A stretch of 24,542 nt of DNA from a virus. This document shows, one piece after another, positions 1 through 7,072 of this stretch. The position numbers and the translations under genes are program-made. The notes under the pieces were generated by a model, which did not search any database, had not been told where the DNA came from, and saw nothing but the letters and a program-made list of their open reading frames with translations. Numbering within the stretch: position 1 is the stretch's first letter; each line of letters opens with the position of its first letter. The stretch covers positions 1 to 24,542 of the IMG/VR virus record IMGVR_UViG_3300033148_008526; one strand, 5' to 3'.

Positions 1-438
1 TTCCGCATCCACTTGGCCCATGCCGGTGGGGGTTTCTCTTTCTTTTTTCATTTTACTAATATCATACAAAATTTCCCTAAGATGATTGTCTGAACTTATT
101 TTGAATTCTCGGGCCTTTCCTTTTTTGTCTGGTCGTGCCTCATACTCTTGTATGCACGAAAAAGTACGGAGTTTAGATATTATGTCTTCTTTCTCTTGTT
201 CATATTTGCTAGCTATTTCTTCCATAATTTCTCTGTCTACTCTAAGTCCCCGATGTTTCAAATTAGCTAACACAGGTAAACATCGCATAAAGAAATTATT
301 AAATTCTTGCAGAGAACTATCTAAAGACAATTTTATTTTCTGATCTAAATAGGATTTGAAAGTATAACGAGAATCAAAATTGTTATAATTTGCAAGGTTC
401 TCAAGTGTTTCCTCTTGAAGCTTTGTCCTGTTGTATTT
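1..438 (-). CDS. PolA-type DNA polymerase, continuation in shifted frame (partial)
   Basis: This frame opens just after a TAG at 439-441 and runs to the window edge, so the C-terminus lies outside. It has no usable start codon near its beginning and reads as the direct continuation of the upstream UDG/exonuclease ORF after a frame change. It carries a YNNFD segment, which fits the YxxxD exonuclease III motif of family A polymerases. After that comes a stretch with LKHRGLRVD, typical of the beginning of the PolA thumb region where the sequence MexxGixVD recurs. The polymerase palm and fingers would lie beyond position 1. The match to family A polymerase order is what I see; that both frames form one gene is inference. 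See the linked finding about the frame break and the shortened spacing. Confidence 0.7.
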
Positions 439-1547
439 CTATTGCAGTTCACAACATGTGCTGTAACCATGGTGTCATGAATAAAATTGTTCATTGGTGT
501 ACCATATACTATTCTGCTCCACATCTCTTCCATATAATAATTCTGAACAATCTTAGGGCTAGACCCTGCTATATACCGTTTGAGGGCGGCCACAATTCTA
601 TCTAACTCCTGCTCTGTCCATATGGGTTTTCCATTTACTTGAAACTCAATAGGTATGCACACAGCACTTTCTACTTCATCTGTTATGGAAATTGCATACG
701 TTATAGTTTTTGGAGAAAAAGCATTATAAGTATTTGTTTCAAAGTCAAAAGATGTGGGCTTCTCAGTAGTAGCAAAATGATCCAAAAGTTCTACAGCTTG
801 ATCTGCATCTGTAATAAGTAAATTTCCTTCTTCTGTTAGTGGCTGGGGCAGTGGAACATCCAGACTACCTAATATGTCTGCTAAATCATTGGTAAATACT
901 GCTTCATCACACTTGCCCCCCGGATCCATTCTATTTCGTATGAAAAAAGAAGGACGAAAAAGTGAACCTGCCCAGCAGTTAAACTCATGTACAGGAAAAG
1001 ATAATCCATGTACATTACTTGCAGCAAAAGCACTAAGGCCTTTAGGATTCGCTACCGCTTGAATGGCTTTAGTTCCACAACATATTATTAACTTAGGTTG
1101 AACTTCTGCTATATCTTGCAGCAATTTATCTCTACAGCATAATATTTGCGTAGGAGTAGCTTTTTTATCTTTACCTTTCTTATCTCGTCCAGGATAGCAT
1201 TTGACAACTGTAGTTCTAATACAGTCATCATCTAAATCTATATCGAAAAAATTCTTTAATTGGCGTTTCAAAAAGATACCTGGAGCACCCACTAAAGGCA
1301 TTCCATATTTATCATCTGATCTACCTGGTTGTTCATCAATAATAAGAATTCCTGCTTTTCCTTTTCCTGCTCTTTTGATTTTAGGATGCTTGCATTTTTC
1401 TGAGAGACCACAAGTTGAGCAATCAAATACTTTTGGAGCTTTTTTAGTTTTAGCTTTAGAAGAACTTTTTTTCTTTTCAAATTCCTCAGGATGTTCCGCC
1501 ATATACACTTCTAATGGTCTAAGAAAGAAAGGTTGAGTTATTCCCAT
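345..1547 (-). CDS. Uracil-DNA glycosylase-like domain fused to DNA polymerase I 3'-5' exonuclease domain (frame-disrupted)
   Basis: Residues about 41-230 resemble a family 4 type uracil-DNA glycosylase. There is a CxxC pair (C43, C46), a DEQPGRSDDKYGMPLVGAPG segment at 71-90 that fits the GExPGxxEDxxGxPFVGxAG active-site loop, and C117 and C137/C138 that fit the remaining iron-sulfur ligands. Residues about 265-360 are a DnaQ/PolA proofreading domain: exo I is DFETNT (D268, E270) and exo II is QNYYMEEMW, where the usual Asp seems replaced by Glu. An HDTM segment follows at 357-360. After about residue 370 the frame degenerates into a hydrophobic tail and stops, while the other frame carries exo III and the thumb. 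The ATG at 1547 follows GAGGAAAAG and lies directly after the clamp stop. The intact protein would be the replicative polymerase, with the N-terminal domain perhaps sensing or removing uracil. Confidence 0.8.
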   Translation of the reverse strand: MGITQPFFLRPLEVYMAEHPEEFEKKKSSSKAKTKKAPKVFDCSTCGLSEKCKHPKIKRAGKGKAGILIIDEQPGRSDDKYGMPLVGAPGIFLKRQLKNFFDIDLDDDCIRTTVVKCYPGRDKKGKDKKATPTQILCCRDKLLQDIAEVQPKLIICCGTKAIQAVANPKGLSAFAASNVHGLSFPVHEFNCWAGSLFRPSFFIRNRMDPGGKCDEAVFTNDLADILGSLDVPLPQPLTEEGNLLITDADQAVELLDHFATTEKPTSFDFETNTYNAFSPKTITYAISITDEVESAVCIPIEFQVNGKPIWTEQELDRIVAALKRYIAGSSPKIVQNYYMEEMWSRIVYGTPMNNFIHDTMVTAHVVNCNRNTTGQSFKRKHLRTLQIITILILVILSNPI

Positions 1548-1548
1548 A

Positions 1549-2652
1549 TTACTTTTCCTCTTTCTTCTCTTCTGTTTTACTTTCTTTTATAATAGTTGGC
1601 ATAATACACAAACATGTGCCACCAGATATTTTAAGCAAAATTTTGTCTGGATAATAAGAAACAATTCGTTGATCATCTGTGACTTCATTTAACGCATCTA
1701 TAATATAAGACGGATTAACACAAATGGTTATTGCCAAATCCGCACTCACTTCTGGCATATCTATTTCTTCATCTAGAGAACCATAATCGCTATTCACTAC
1801 TTTGAATTCACATTTTTGATTTACTATAGAAATGAACAATTCTTGATCTGTAGTAGCTACATTAGAAAGAAATGAAGCTTGCCTATTTACTGCTCGAACA
1901 AAATCTTCATTATATGGGAAATCAATTCTTTTATCTTTTTCTTGCGGGAAATATTGAACTAGATCTTCATATTCTCCTTCTAATAAAATAGAAGAAATTA
2001 TAGTAGAATCTTCTAGCAGTGCTTCCACATGATTCACTTTGTCTCCATTGTAGAAGAAAAGAATGCTGCGAACTTCATCCTTATATTTATCTACTACATC
2101 TATAAATTGTACAGGAAGAGTACAAGTCATGTTTTCTTTAACTTTTCCTTCTCTTTCATAAGTAAAGATTCTATACCTATCAGAACCAAATGTCCACTGA
2201 TCATATAAATGCACTCCACATAGCGTTCCAGTAGTTAAATCTTCAGAGGCAGCCAATCTGCAAAATTTAATCGCTTCAATAAAATCGGAACAAGAAGAAA
2301 TTTCTATCTGATTCGTTATTTTCTCTTTCTTCTCTTTTTCTCCTTCAGGAACAGTAACTAATTTACCTTTAAGTTTATTCGTTTTCACTCTGAGAAGATC
2401 GTCCTTAAAAATCAACTCTACTTCATCTTCTGGAATACTGTTTAAAAGCTTTAATAGTGGTCCTGCTGGAACGTATCTTCCTGTATCTGGAATAATAGCC
2501 GTGGGCGTAGTTATGGTTAACGTTCCGTTTTGTGCAGTTATTAGTCCTCCAGAAAACAAAAAGTATGAATACTCTGGTGTAATTGAACTACTATTAACTG
2601 CTGCACCTAATTTCGTAAGGCGTTCAACCCATTCTATTCTATTTATTCTCAC
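1549..2652 (-). CDS. dnaN: DNA polymerase III beta-like sliding clamp
   Basis: At 367 residues it has the length of a bacterial beta clamp. Family-like features include a central FGSDRYRIFTY segment, comparable to the ATDGHRL strand of DnaN, and a C-terminal LCIMPTI that matches the conserved yxxMPM end of the third clamp domain. A short charged Glu/Lys-rich tail follows. The clamp would encircle DNA and tether the polymerase encoded immediately downstream. The start is a GTG at 2652 preceded by AAGGAG; no ATG lies nearby in frame. Its stop is one base from the polymerase ATG, so the two are translationally linked. Overall similarity is remote, so the call rests on length, the C-terminal motif and the gene order clamp then polymerase. 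Confidence 0.7.
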   Translation of the reverse strand: MRINRIEWVERLTKLGAAVNSSSITPEYSYFLFSGGLITAQNGTLTITTPTAIIPDTGRYVPAGPLLKLLNSIPEDEVELIFKDDLLRVKTNKLKGKLVTVPEGEKEKKEKITNQIEISSCSDFIEAIKFCRLAASEDLTTGTLCGVHLYDQWTFGSDRYRIFTYEREGKVKENMTCTLPVQFIDVVDKYKDEVRSILFFYNGDKVNHVEALLEDSTIISSILLEGEYEDLVQYFPQEKDKRIDFPYNEDFVRAVNRQASFLSNVATTDQELFISIVNQKCEFKVVNSDYGSLDEEIDMPEVSADLAITICVNPSYIIDALNEVTDDQRIVSYYPDKILLKISGGTCLCIMPTIIKESKTEEKKEEK

Positions 2653-2670
2653 TGCTTTTCTCCTTCTTAT

Positions 2671-2934
2671 TTACCCAGTATTGGGAACAGTTTTAGCTAT
2701 TCTTTTACAGATTGCAGATTTAGGACTTATGTTTCCGAAAACTTCTAACTGAAGATTATCTGGCCATTCTTCTTGATGATGCCATGCCCCACAAGAACAA
2801 GGCCCAGAAAGCATATCACACGGCTCAGTACTGGCATTATAATACATTCCGATATATTTTGTGGGCATTGACGCCAAACCATTGTTTGAATTGAAATGTT
2901 TATTCCCATTTTCGTCTACAGATAAATCATTCAT
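2671..2934 (-). CDS. Small Cys/His-containing phage protein of unknown function
   Basis: This 87-residue protein has no function that I recognise. The central GPCSCGAWHH block, preceded by a further Cys in EPCDM, looks like a compact metal-binding knuckle, and short phage proteins with a GPCxCGAWH block are known to me as hypothetical proteins. The ATG at 2934 is preceded by AGGAGA at good spacing, which together with the conserved-looking core supports a real gene. It lies 9 bases after the TGT/DpdA-like gene and 18 bases before the clamp start, so it is in the same transcript. Confidence 0.65.
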   Translation of the reverse strand: MNDLSVDENGNKHFNSNNGLASMPTKYIGMYYNASTEPCDMLSGPCSCGAWHHQEEWPDNLQLEVFGNISPKSAICKRIAKTVPNTG

Positions 2935-2943
2935 TCTATTCTC

Positions 2944-3939
2944 CTAAAAGAAAGGTTTAGGTATTCTCTTTCCTGTATTTATTTTTTCTTCTTCTATATA
3001 CTTTAATAGGTTCTCAAAGTAGATCACGTTAGCTCGTGCTCTTTCTGAATAGCTTCGTTCTAATAAATCTACATCTATACCTATCTCTTCTAAATAGTTC
3101 AAAAGAACTTTTTGTTCTTTGGCTGTTCGTTCTAAAGTAAAATGAACAACAGATTTAGGATTTATCTTAGACTCCCAACTTACACCTATTGGATTTGGCG
3201 GCAAATCGTATCTAAGTTGTCCTGTAACAAAATTATATTTTGGCACAAAAATTTTACCGTACGCTGCTACCTGTAACCAAGTTGTCGAGTCAACACTGAA
3301 CCATGGATATCTAAACATCAACGGCACACTAGTAATGCCAAATCCGTGAACCATCGTCTCTTTATCTAAACCATCAATGATACGAAAAACTTCATCACCA
3401 AACCTAGTTATATATTTGTGACTATTCAGTCCTCCGCTAACTCCTCCGCCTAACGCTATGTAATCATACTCTTGCAGCATTTCTCGTAAAAAACCAAAAT
3501 GATACTTTTTACGTTCGGGATTGCCTAGCTCCGGATGATAATGAAAAACAGGTACAGGTGTAACTCCCGCTGCTTCCATATAACGTTGGGTTCGTAAAGT
3601 CTTCTCTGGATTACCCACAAAGTCAAGGTTAGCATATCCGTATAATCTATCCCTATGCTCTTTAATAAAAGTAATATAGGTATCCAGGTACTCCATTTCT
3701 TTTTCTTCCGTAACCGTTTCTCCGCGTTTAGTTATAAATTGATCCCAACTATACGCACCAGAATCCAGAAACACCTTGAAACCTTCCCATTTAGAAAAAG
3801 ATCTAGTCATGCCACCTTTATACCAGAAGGATTCAAGGGTCATCATCCTTTTTTTCTGGAGATACTCTATCATCCATTCTCGTTCTTTTAGGCCCATCTG
3901 TTTGCATGCACCAGCTAAGTAAATTCTTTGTAATTTCAT
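2944..3939 (-). CDS. dpdA: tRNA-guanine transglycosylase-like protein, probable DpdA-type DNA 7-deazaguanine transglycosylase
   Basis: The protein (331 aa) reads as a TIM-barrel of the tRNA-guanine transglycosylase (TGT) superfamily. FLDSGAYS at 57-64 aligns with the TGT TDSGGFQ motif, giving D59 as general acid/base. HGFGIT at 198-203 fits the barrel strand before the second catalytic loop, and FSVDSTTWLQVAAYG at 214-228 would supply the nucleophilic Asp (D217). TGTs exchange guanine for a 7-deazaguanine base in RNA; the DpdA branch does so in DNA, and phage DpdA proteins are known with preQ0 genes. It lacks the C-terminal CxCxxC zinc site of bacterial tRNA TGT, which favours the DNA branch. 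It lies 27 bases downstream of queC. The fold call is fairly firm; the DNA substrate is inferred from context. Confidence 0.65.
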   Translation of the reverse strand: MKLQRIYLAGACKQMGLKEREWMIEYLQKKRMMTLESFWYKGGMTRSFSKWEGFKVFLDSGAYSWDQFITKRGETVTEEKEMEYLDTYITFIKEHRDRLYGYANLDFVGNPEKTLRTQRYMEAAGVTPVPVFHYHPELGNPERKKYHFGFLREMLQEYDYIALGGGVSGGLNSHKYITRFGDEVFRIIDGLDKETMVHGFGITSVPLMFRYPWFSVDSTTWLQVAAYGKIFVPKYNFVTGQLRYDLPPNPIGVSWESKINPKSVVHFTLERTAKEQKVLLNYLEEIGIDVDLLERSYSERARANVIYFENLLKYIEEEKINTGKRIPKPFF

Positions 3940-3966
3940 ATTGGTTTCTTTCGGTATACTTCTATC

Positions 3967-4908
3967 CTATAGAAAAATAGCCTTATCATCTATTAGAAAA
4001 TCATACTGATGCTTCCCTAAGCTTAGTGAATTATAGTTCACTTTATGTTTTTCTAGCCACGCTTCTGTAACCTCCCGATCTACCGGGAATCTACTAGTCC
4101 ATAGATTAATAGTATGCCCAGCTCTATATAAAGCGTTGATTTTATTTATGTTTTCAACGTTAGGAGTTCGATTGGCATAATCATGCCCCTCCGTTTCAAT
4201 TGTAAGCACGCCGTCTATATCAACAGAATATATTTTCTTAGCTAAAAATTCACGCACTGTCCTAATGATGTTGTCATTGCGTTGCGAAACAAATACACCA
4301 GATCGAGCCTTCTTGAAATATTCAGCTATAAGATCCCGATTGTAGAAAGGTAACTTAATTCCATTCACCCATAACGCTACCCATTTTCTAAAACAGCATC
4401 TACACTTTCCACAGTAATTCCCTTCCGTAAGATCATAGCAGCTACCTGTTTTTATTAGCTGCTCTGTCTCTTTGACGTTTTCTAAATACCATTTTACAAT
4501 ATCTGCCTTGGTGTGCTCCCAAAAAGGACTCATAACTTTGATAGGTTTATTATTTAGAATGGTTAATGTTCTGGAAAATTCTTCAAAGATGCCCGGGTTT
4601 TTGTCGTTTACATTATCATCCGCTAAGCCGGCCATATAAATTTCATCAGCATATTTGGTAGCTAATAAAGCATAATATAAGTTACGGCCAGGTATAAACT
4701 TGGAATCCCCCGCCACTTCCCTATCTGCAAGATTTATAGAAGAGTCTATGGTTATTGGAACACCTAATTCTTTAATAACACGTATCTCTTCTTTACATAC
4801 CGGCAAACCTATATCAAAGTAAACGCAAGGCGGTTTGCCCAAGAAATGCCAAGCAATATATGAGTCTAGTCCCCCACTGAATAGTAATACTCTTTTATCT
4901 TCTTCCAT
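3967..4908 (-). CDS. queC: QueC (7-cyano-7-deazaguanine synthase) fused to a C-terminal HAD-type phosphatase domain
   Basis: Residues 1-180 are QueC: an ATP pyrophosphatase PP-loop SGGLDS at 11-16, FIPGRN at 71-76, and the zinc site C157, C166, C169, C172 in the CGKCRCC segment. QueC converts 7-carboxy-7-deazaguanine to preQ0 with ATP and ammonia. From about residue 226 a second domain starts: SVDIDGVL gives HAD motif I (D230, D232), LWTSR gives motif II (T271 or S272), and a lysine near K299 followed by FLIDDKA (D307, D308) gives motifs III and IV. QueC alone is about 220-230 residues, so the roughly 85-residue HAD tail is an addition. Reading is uninterrupted. The ATG overlaps the stop of the upstream tiny ORF (TAATG). 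The substrate of the HAD domain is unknown. Confidence 0.88.
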   Translation of the reverse strand: MEEDKRVLLFSGGLDSYIAWHFLGKPPCVYFDIGLPVCKEEIRVIKELGVPITIDSSINLADREVAGDSKFIPGRNLYYALLATKYADEIYMAGLADDNVNDKNPGIFEEFSRTLTILNNKPIKVMSPFWEHTKADIVKWYLENVKETEQLIKTGSCYDLTEGNYCGKCRCCFRKWVALWVNGIKLPFYNRDLIAEYFKKARSGVFVSQRNDNIIRTVREFLAKKIYSVDIDGVLTIETEGHDYANRTPNVENINKINALYRAGHTINLWTSRFPVDREVTEAWLEKHKVNYNSLSLGKHQYDFLIDDKAIFL

Positions 4909-5021
4909 TAGAACTTTCCCGAAATAGTTGTTACTAAATTACTAATATACTCCACACAGGAAAACCATCCTATATGCGTTACCAATGTTCCTATTACTAT
5001 TCCGCATAGTAACTTAATCAT
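4908..5021 (-). CDS. Tiny single-pass membrane peptide upstream of queC
   Basis: A 37-codon ORF starts with ATG at 5021 behind GAAAGGAAAAAAG and ends in TAA overlapping the queC ATG (TAATG). The product begins MIKLLCGIVIGTLVTHIGW, a hydrophobic helix of about 18 residues after one Lys, followed by a short polar tail. It lies directly downstream of the palindromic promoter at 5062-5101, so it is the first gene of the queC/dpdA/clamp/polymerase operon. It may be a small membrane protein or a leader whose translation couples to queC. I recognise no family. Confidence 0.6.
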   Translation of the reverse strand: MIKLLCGIVIGTLVTHIGWFSCVEYISNLVTTISGKF

Positions 5022-5061
5022 TCTTTTTTCCTTTCAATAAGTATCATAGTTTCTTCCGAAT

Positions 5062-5101
5062 CTTATACTTAAATTATAAGATAGTTGAATGAATGCTAAT
5101 A
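5062..5101 (-). promoter_or_regulatory. Minus-strand promoter with palindromic -10 region
   Basis: On the minus strand, TATAAT (5073-5078) lies inside the inverted repeat CTTATA...TATAAG (5062-5080). The same 19-base palindrome occurs at 9879-9897 and 13176-13194. The -35 here is weak (TTAGCA-like, about 5095-5100). It faces the tiny membrane ORF and queC, and lies behind the end of the glycosyltransferase gene, so it probably drives the operon from 5021 to the window start. Confidence 0.65.
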
Positions 5102-5127
5102 AAAAATATTAGAAATTACTAATTAAT

Positions 5128-5919
5128 CTACTTACCCTTCAAAAAATCCTCTACCGCTTTTGGTTCATTCTGAAAACGTTGCCTAAATACATTTTCTAAT
5201 GAATACTGCCAATCCCTCCGCTGCTCTCGACTCATAAGATGCCAGCAGACGGCTCCAGTAACAAGCAAACCATTTCCCACATTTCGCGTCTGAACAAACT
5301 CCTCCAACGGAGCATTATCGGGGAAACCTTCCAGGGCTTCCAGTAAAGTCCCTACACAATAATTTCGGAAAATCACTCCAGAGATGCCACCATATTTTAT
5401 GGGAATGATTTGTTCTGTTTTATATCTGAAGAATGCATATTGATATTCTTGAGCATCTGCAGGAGGACTATCATATGCTTGTGTTGAAAAATCTGGTTTT
5501 GCTACTTCGTTATTTGGTAAAAGGAATAATCCACCTACAAAATTCTTAATTTTTGTTGGACAATTTTTTGCCAGTATTTCATATTCCTTTAAAACTCTGA
5601 TCAGCGTTTCAATATAATCTGGTGCTAATAGTGCATCATCATCTAAAGGCATGAAATCATTTTTTTGTACTTGCTTAAGTAAAACTTCTCGAGCTCTGCT
5701 TAACCCCTCTCGTTTATTCGATCGGAGATACTGCATCTCAATTCCGAGTTCAGAAAGTATGTCCCAAATCATCCTGTTTTTATAATCTGAAAAAATAGGT
5801 TGACTACCATTATCATAAACAATAACTCGAGCGGGTTTAATTGTTTGACTAGATAAAGACATTAAACATAGACCAATTACATCCGGTCGATCTGCTGTTG
5901 GTATAAGCACATCAATCAT
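5128..5919 (-). CDS. Family 2 glycosyltransferase
   Basis: The 263-residue product has a GT-A fold layout. It opens IDVLIPTADRP and continues to VYDNGS about 35 residues on, the nucleotide-sugar binding half. A LDDDALL segment near residue 95 is the metal-binding DxD. GT2 enzymes transfer a sugar from a nucleotide-sugar donor; in phages, targets include modified DNA bases and surface glycans, and the acceptor here cannot be told. I place the start at ATG 5919, not the upstream TTG, because GGAG lies at the right spacing and the ATG overlaps the kinase stop (ATGA). No membrane segment or signal peptide is seen. It is the last gene before the promoter at 5062-5101. Confidence 0.82.
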   Translation of the reverse strand: MIDVLIPTADRPDVIGLCLMSLSSQTIKPARVIVYDNGSQPIFSDYKNRMIWDILSELGIEMQYLRSNKREGLSRAREVLLKQVQKNDFMPLDDDALLAPDYIETLIRVLKEYEILAKNCPTKIKNFVGGLFLLPNNEVAKPDFSTQAYDSPPADAQEYQYAFFRYKTEQIIPIKYGGISGVIFRNYCVGTLLEALEGFPDNAPLEEFVQTRNVGNGLLVTGAVCWHLMSREQRRDWQYSLENVFRQRFQNEPKAVEDFLKGK

Positions 5920-6431
5920 TTTATTCTCCAAATTTCTTTAAAACCTTCATGCTCATGCGGTTCAACATATTTAGAATTCTTGCTTGCCCATACCTCCTCC
6001 CATACTTTCAAATCCTGCCCATAACTATTTTCTGCCAGGGCTTTCCGTTTAAGAGTTTCTTCTTTAGTCAGCTTAGGAAGAACAACCGCTATAATGTCGC
6101 ACGCGGGGGCGCTCTCAGTAATATGTTCAATAATCTCTGCACGCGTTATTACTGCTTCATTTGTTTCATCACAAATGACATTAATGCCTATCTGTAAAAG
6201 ATACTTTATAGCGTGTTTGGACATATCATGCACAAATGTTTCAAAGTTATTTTCATCATACACATATTCGCCACCGCCTATCATTCGGCGAATAGCATCT
6301 TTAGATACCACTGCCCAAGGACAACTTTTTCCTTCAGCTACTAAATCCTTTTGTGTTGCTAAGAAATTCTTAATCCAGGTAGTTTTACCAGATGCAACAT
6401 TCCCTACCATAATAAGTGCAGTAAGTTTCAT
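5916..6431 (-). CDS. P-loop kinase, polynucleotide-kinase-like
   Basis: This 171-residue protein has Walker A GNVASGKT at 10-17 and SKDAIRRM at 43-50, which resembles the SRD/SKD phosphoacceptor-binding segment of T4 polynucleotide kinase and related AAA_33-type kinases. A Walker-B-like NVICDETN follows, and a lid region with KRK. It should phosphorylate a 5'-OH end or a nucleotide-like group. An RNA ligase is encoded at 16701-17891 and three tRNA-like genes lie just upstream, which fits RNA repair; a DNA base hypermodification kinase is an alternative, given the overlapping glycosyltransferase gene. No 3'-phosphatase domain is fused here. Its ribosome binding site is weak. Confidence 0.72.
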   Translation of the reverse strand: MKLTALIMVGNVASGKTTWIKNFLATQKDLVAEGKSCPWAVVSKDAIRRMIGGGEYVYDENNFETFVHDMSKHAIKYLLQIGINVICDETNEAVITRAEIIEHITESAPACDIIAVVLPKLTKEETLKRKALAENSYGQDLKVWEEVWASKNSKYVEPHEHEGFKEIWRIK

Positions 6432-6442
6432 ATGTAGTTTCT

Positions 6443-6560
6443 CTATAAGGCCTTTAACTTCTTCTGTGCTTCATAAATTCTGATTACTGGTCTAAATATC
6501 CGTATTATCTTTCTCTAATGAATATAATTGAATGGGAGCGTATGTCCTATAACATATCAT
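6443..6560 (-). pseudogene. Possible tiny ORF with a single-base disruption
   Basis: From the ATG at 6560 the minus strand reads about 20 plausible codons and then hits TAG. One frame over, a second open stretch ending FRPVIRIYEAQKKLKAL continues to a TAG at 6443, just before the kinase gene. The length is one base more than a multiple of three, so removing one base near the TTT of ATATTTAG would give a single 38-residue ORF. No clear Shine-Dalgarno is present. A 9-base inverted repeat (6529-6537 with 6585-6593) also covers this gap and may be an RNA hairpin instead. Evidence is weak. Confidence 0.25.
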
Positions 6561-6607
6561 ATTAATAGCACAGGTTTTCTAGCATCCCATTCATAATTCT
6601 TAAAATT

Positions 6608-6681
6608 TAGCCCCGACCGGATTTGAACCGGTGCCGCCGGGTTGAAGGCCCGGTATCCTGACCAGCCTAGACGACGGGGCC
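6608..6681 (-). tRNA. tRNA-Glu (UUC anticodon)
   Basis: A complete cloverleaf can be drawn: acceptor GGCCCCG with CGGGGCT (first pair G-U), anticodon stem CCGGG/CCCGG with loop CCTTCAA giving anticodon TTC, and T-arm ACCGG-TTCAAAT-CCGGT. No CCA is encoded. It lies 7 bases downstream of a small CDS in a tRNA cluster. Confidence 0.92.
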
Positions 6682-6688
6682 ACTATAG

Positions 6689-6877
6689 TTATCTTTCACC
6701 CATCACTTCTGCTGTATGGCGGTCTTGTGCCTCCTCCAAGATGATATCTGCTGTCTGGAGCATACCTCGTTGGATTGCTATTTTGGCCTCTTCCAATTTT
6801 TTATTGTACTCAGCCGGGAGTATAAATCTAGCAATTCTGTATTTGTACTCTACGTTTGCTCTTGTAAGCTCTGCCAT
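6689..6877 (-). CDS. Small helical protein between tRNA genes
   Basis: The start at ATG 6877 is chosen because AGGAGA lies at ideal spacing; the longer reading frame would begin inside the neighbouring tRNA. The product is 62 residues, starts MAELTRANVEYKYRIARF, is rich in Glu, Lys and Ala, and is probably helical. I recognise no family. Its position between two tRNA genes on the same strand means it is transcribed with them. Confidence 0.6.
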   Translation of the reverse strand: MAELTRANVEYKYRIARFILPAEYNKKLEEAKIAIQRGMLQTADIILEEAQDRHTAEVMGER

Positions 6878-6897
6878 TTTTTGTTCTCCTAAAAAAA

Positions 6898-6971
6898 GAT
6901 GATCGATGGGATTCGAACCCATAACCTTCGGGATTACAATCCGGTGCTCTAGCCAGTTGAACTACGGCCAA
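6898..6971 (-). tRNA. Degenerate tRNA, probably tRNA-Thr (UGU) with a 6-nt anticodon loop
   Basis: The D-arm (GTTC...GAGC), variable loop and T-arm (ATGGG-TTCGAAT-CCCAT) are good. The anticodon arm reads CCGGA-TTGTAA-TCCCG: a 6-base loop instead of 7, with one C-C mismatch in the stem. Restoring one T gives anticodon TGT (Thr); adding an A instead would give GTA (Tyr), but the short variable loop argues against bacterial tRNA-Tyr. The acceptor stem has further mismatches. It is either a decaying tRNA or a sequence with a base missing. Confidence 0.55.
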
Positions 6972-6981
6972 CGTTTAGTAA

Positions 6982-7065
6982 TAGCCCGGGTGAGATTTGA
7001 ACTCACACTCTCCGAAAAGAAAGGGTTTTTAAGACCCTTGCGTCTGCCGATTCCGCCACCGGGCC
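6982..7065 (-). tRNA. tRNA-Leu (UAA anticodon)
   Basis: This 84-base class II tRNA has acceptor GGCCCGG with CCGGGCT, anticodon stem AGGGT/ACCCT and loop CTTAAAA giving anticodon TAA. A long variable region as expected for Leu precedes the T-arm GTGAG-TTCAAAT-CTCAC. It reads UUA, a codon favoured in this AT-rich sequence. It starts 7 bases after the radical SAM gene ends. Confidence 0.92.
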
Positions 7066-7072
7066 AACTATT

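Noticed and set aside
86-1536. Several plus-strand ORFs opposite the polymerase and clamp genes
   Set aside because: They lie antisense to frames with clear family motifs, have no ribosome binding sites and low-complexity products; they are shadows of the real minus-strand genes.
6529-6593. Inverted repeat TGAATGGGA/TCCCATTCA as a terminator after tRNA-Glu
   Set aside because: The 9-bp arms are separated by 47 bases and have no U-tract after them, so a terminator is not supported; it is only noted as a possible RNA structure.
6878-6922. N-terminal extension of the 62-residue ORF to the ATG at 6922
   Set aside because: The extension would be encoded by the 3' end of the adjacent tRNA gene; the internal ATG at 6877 has a strong AGGAGA.
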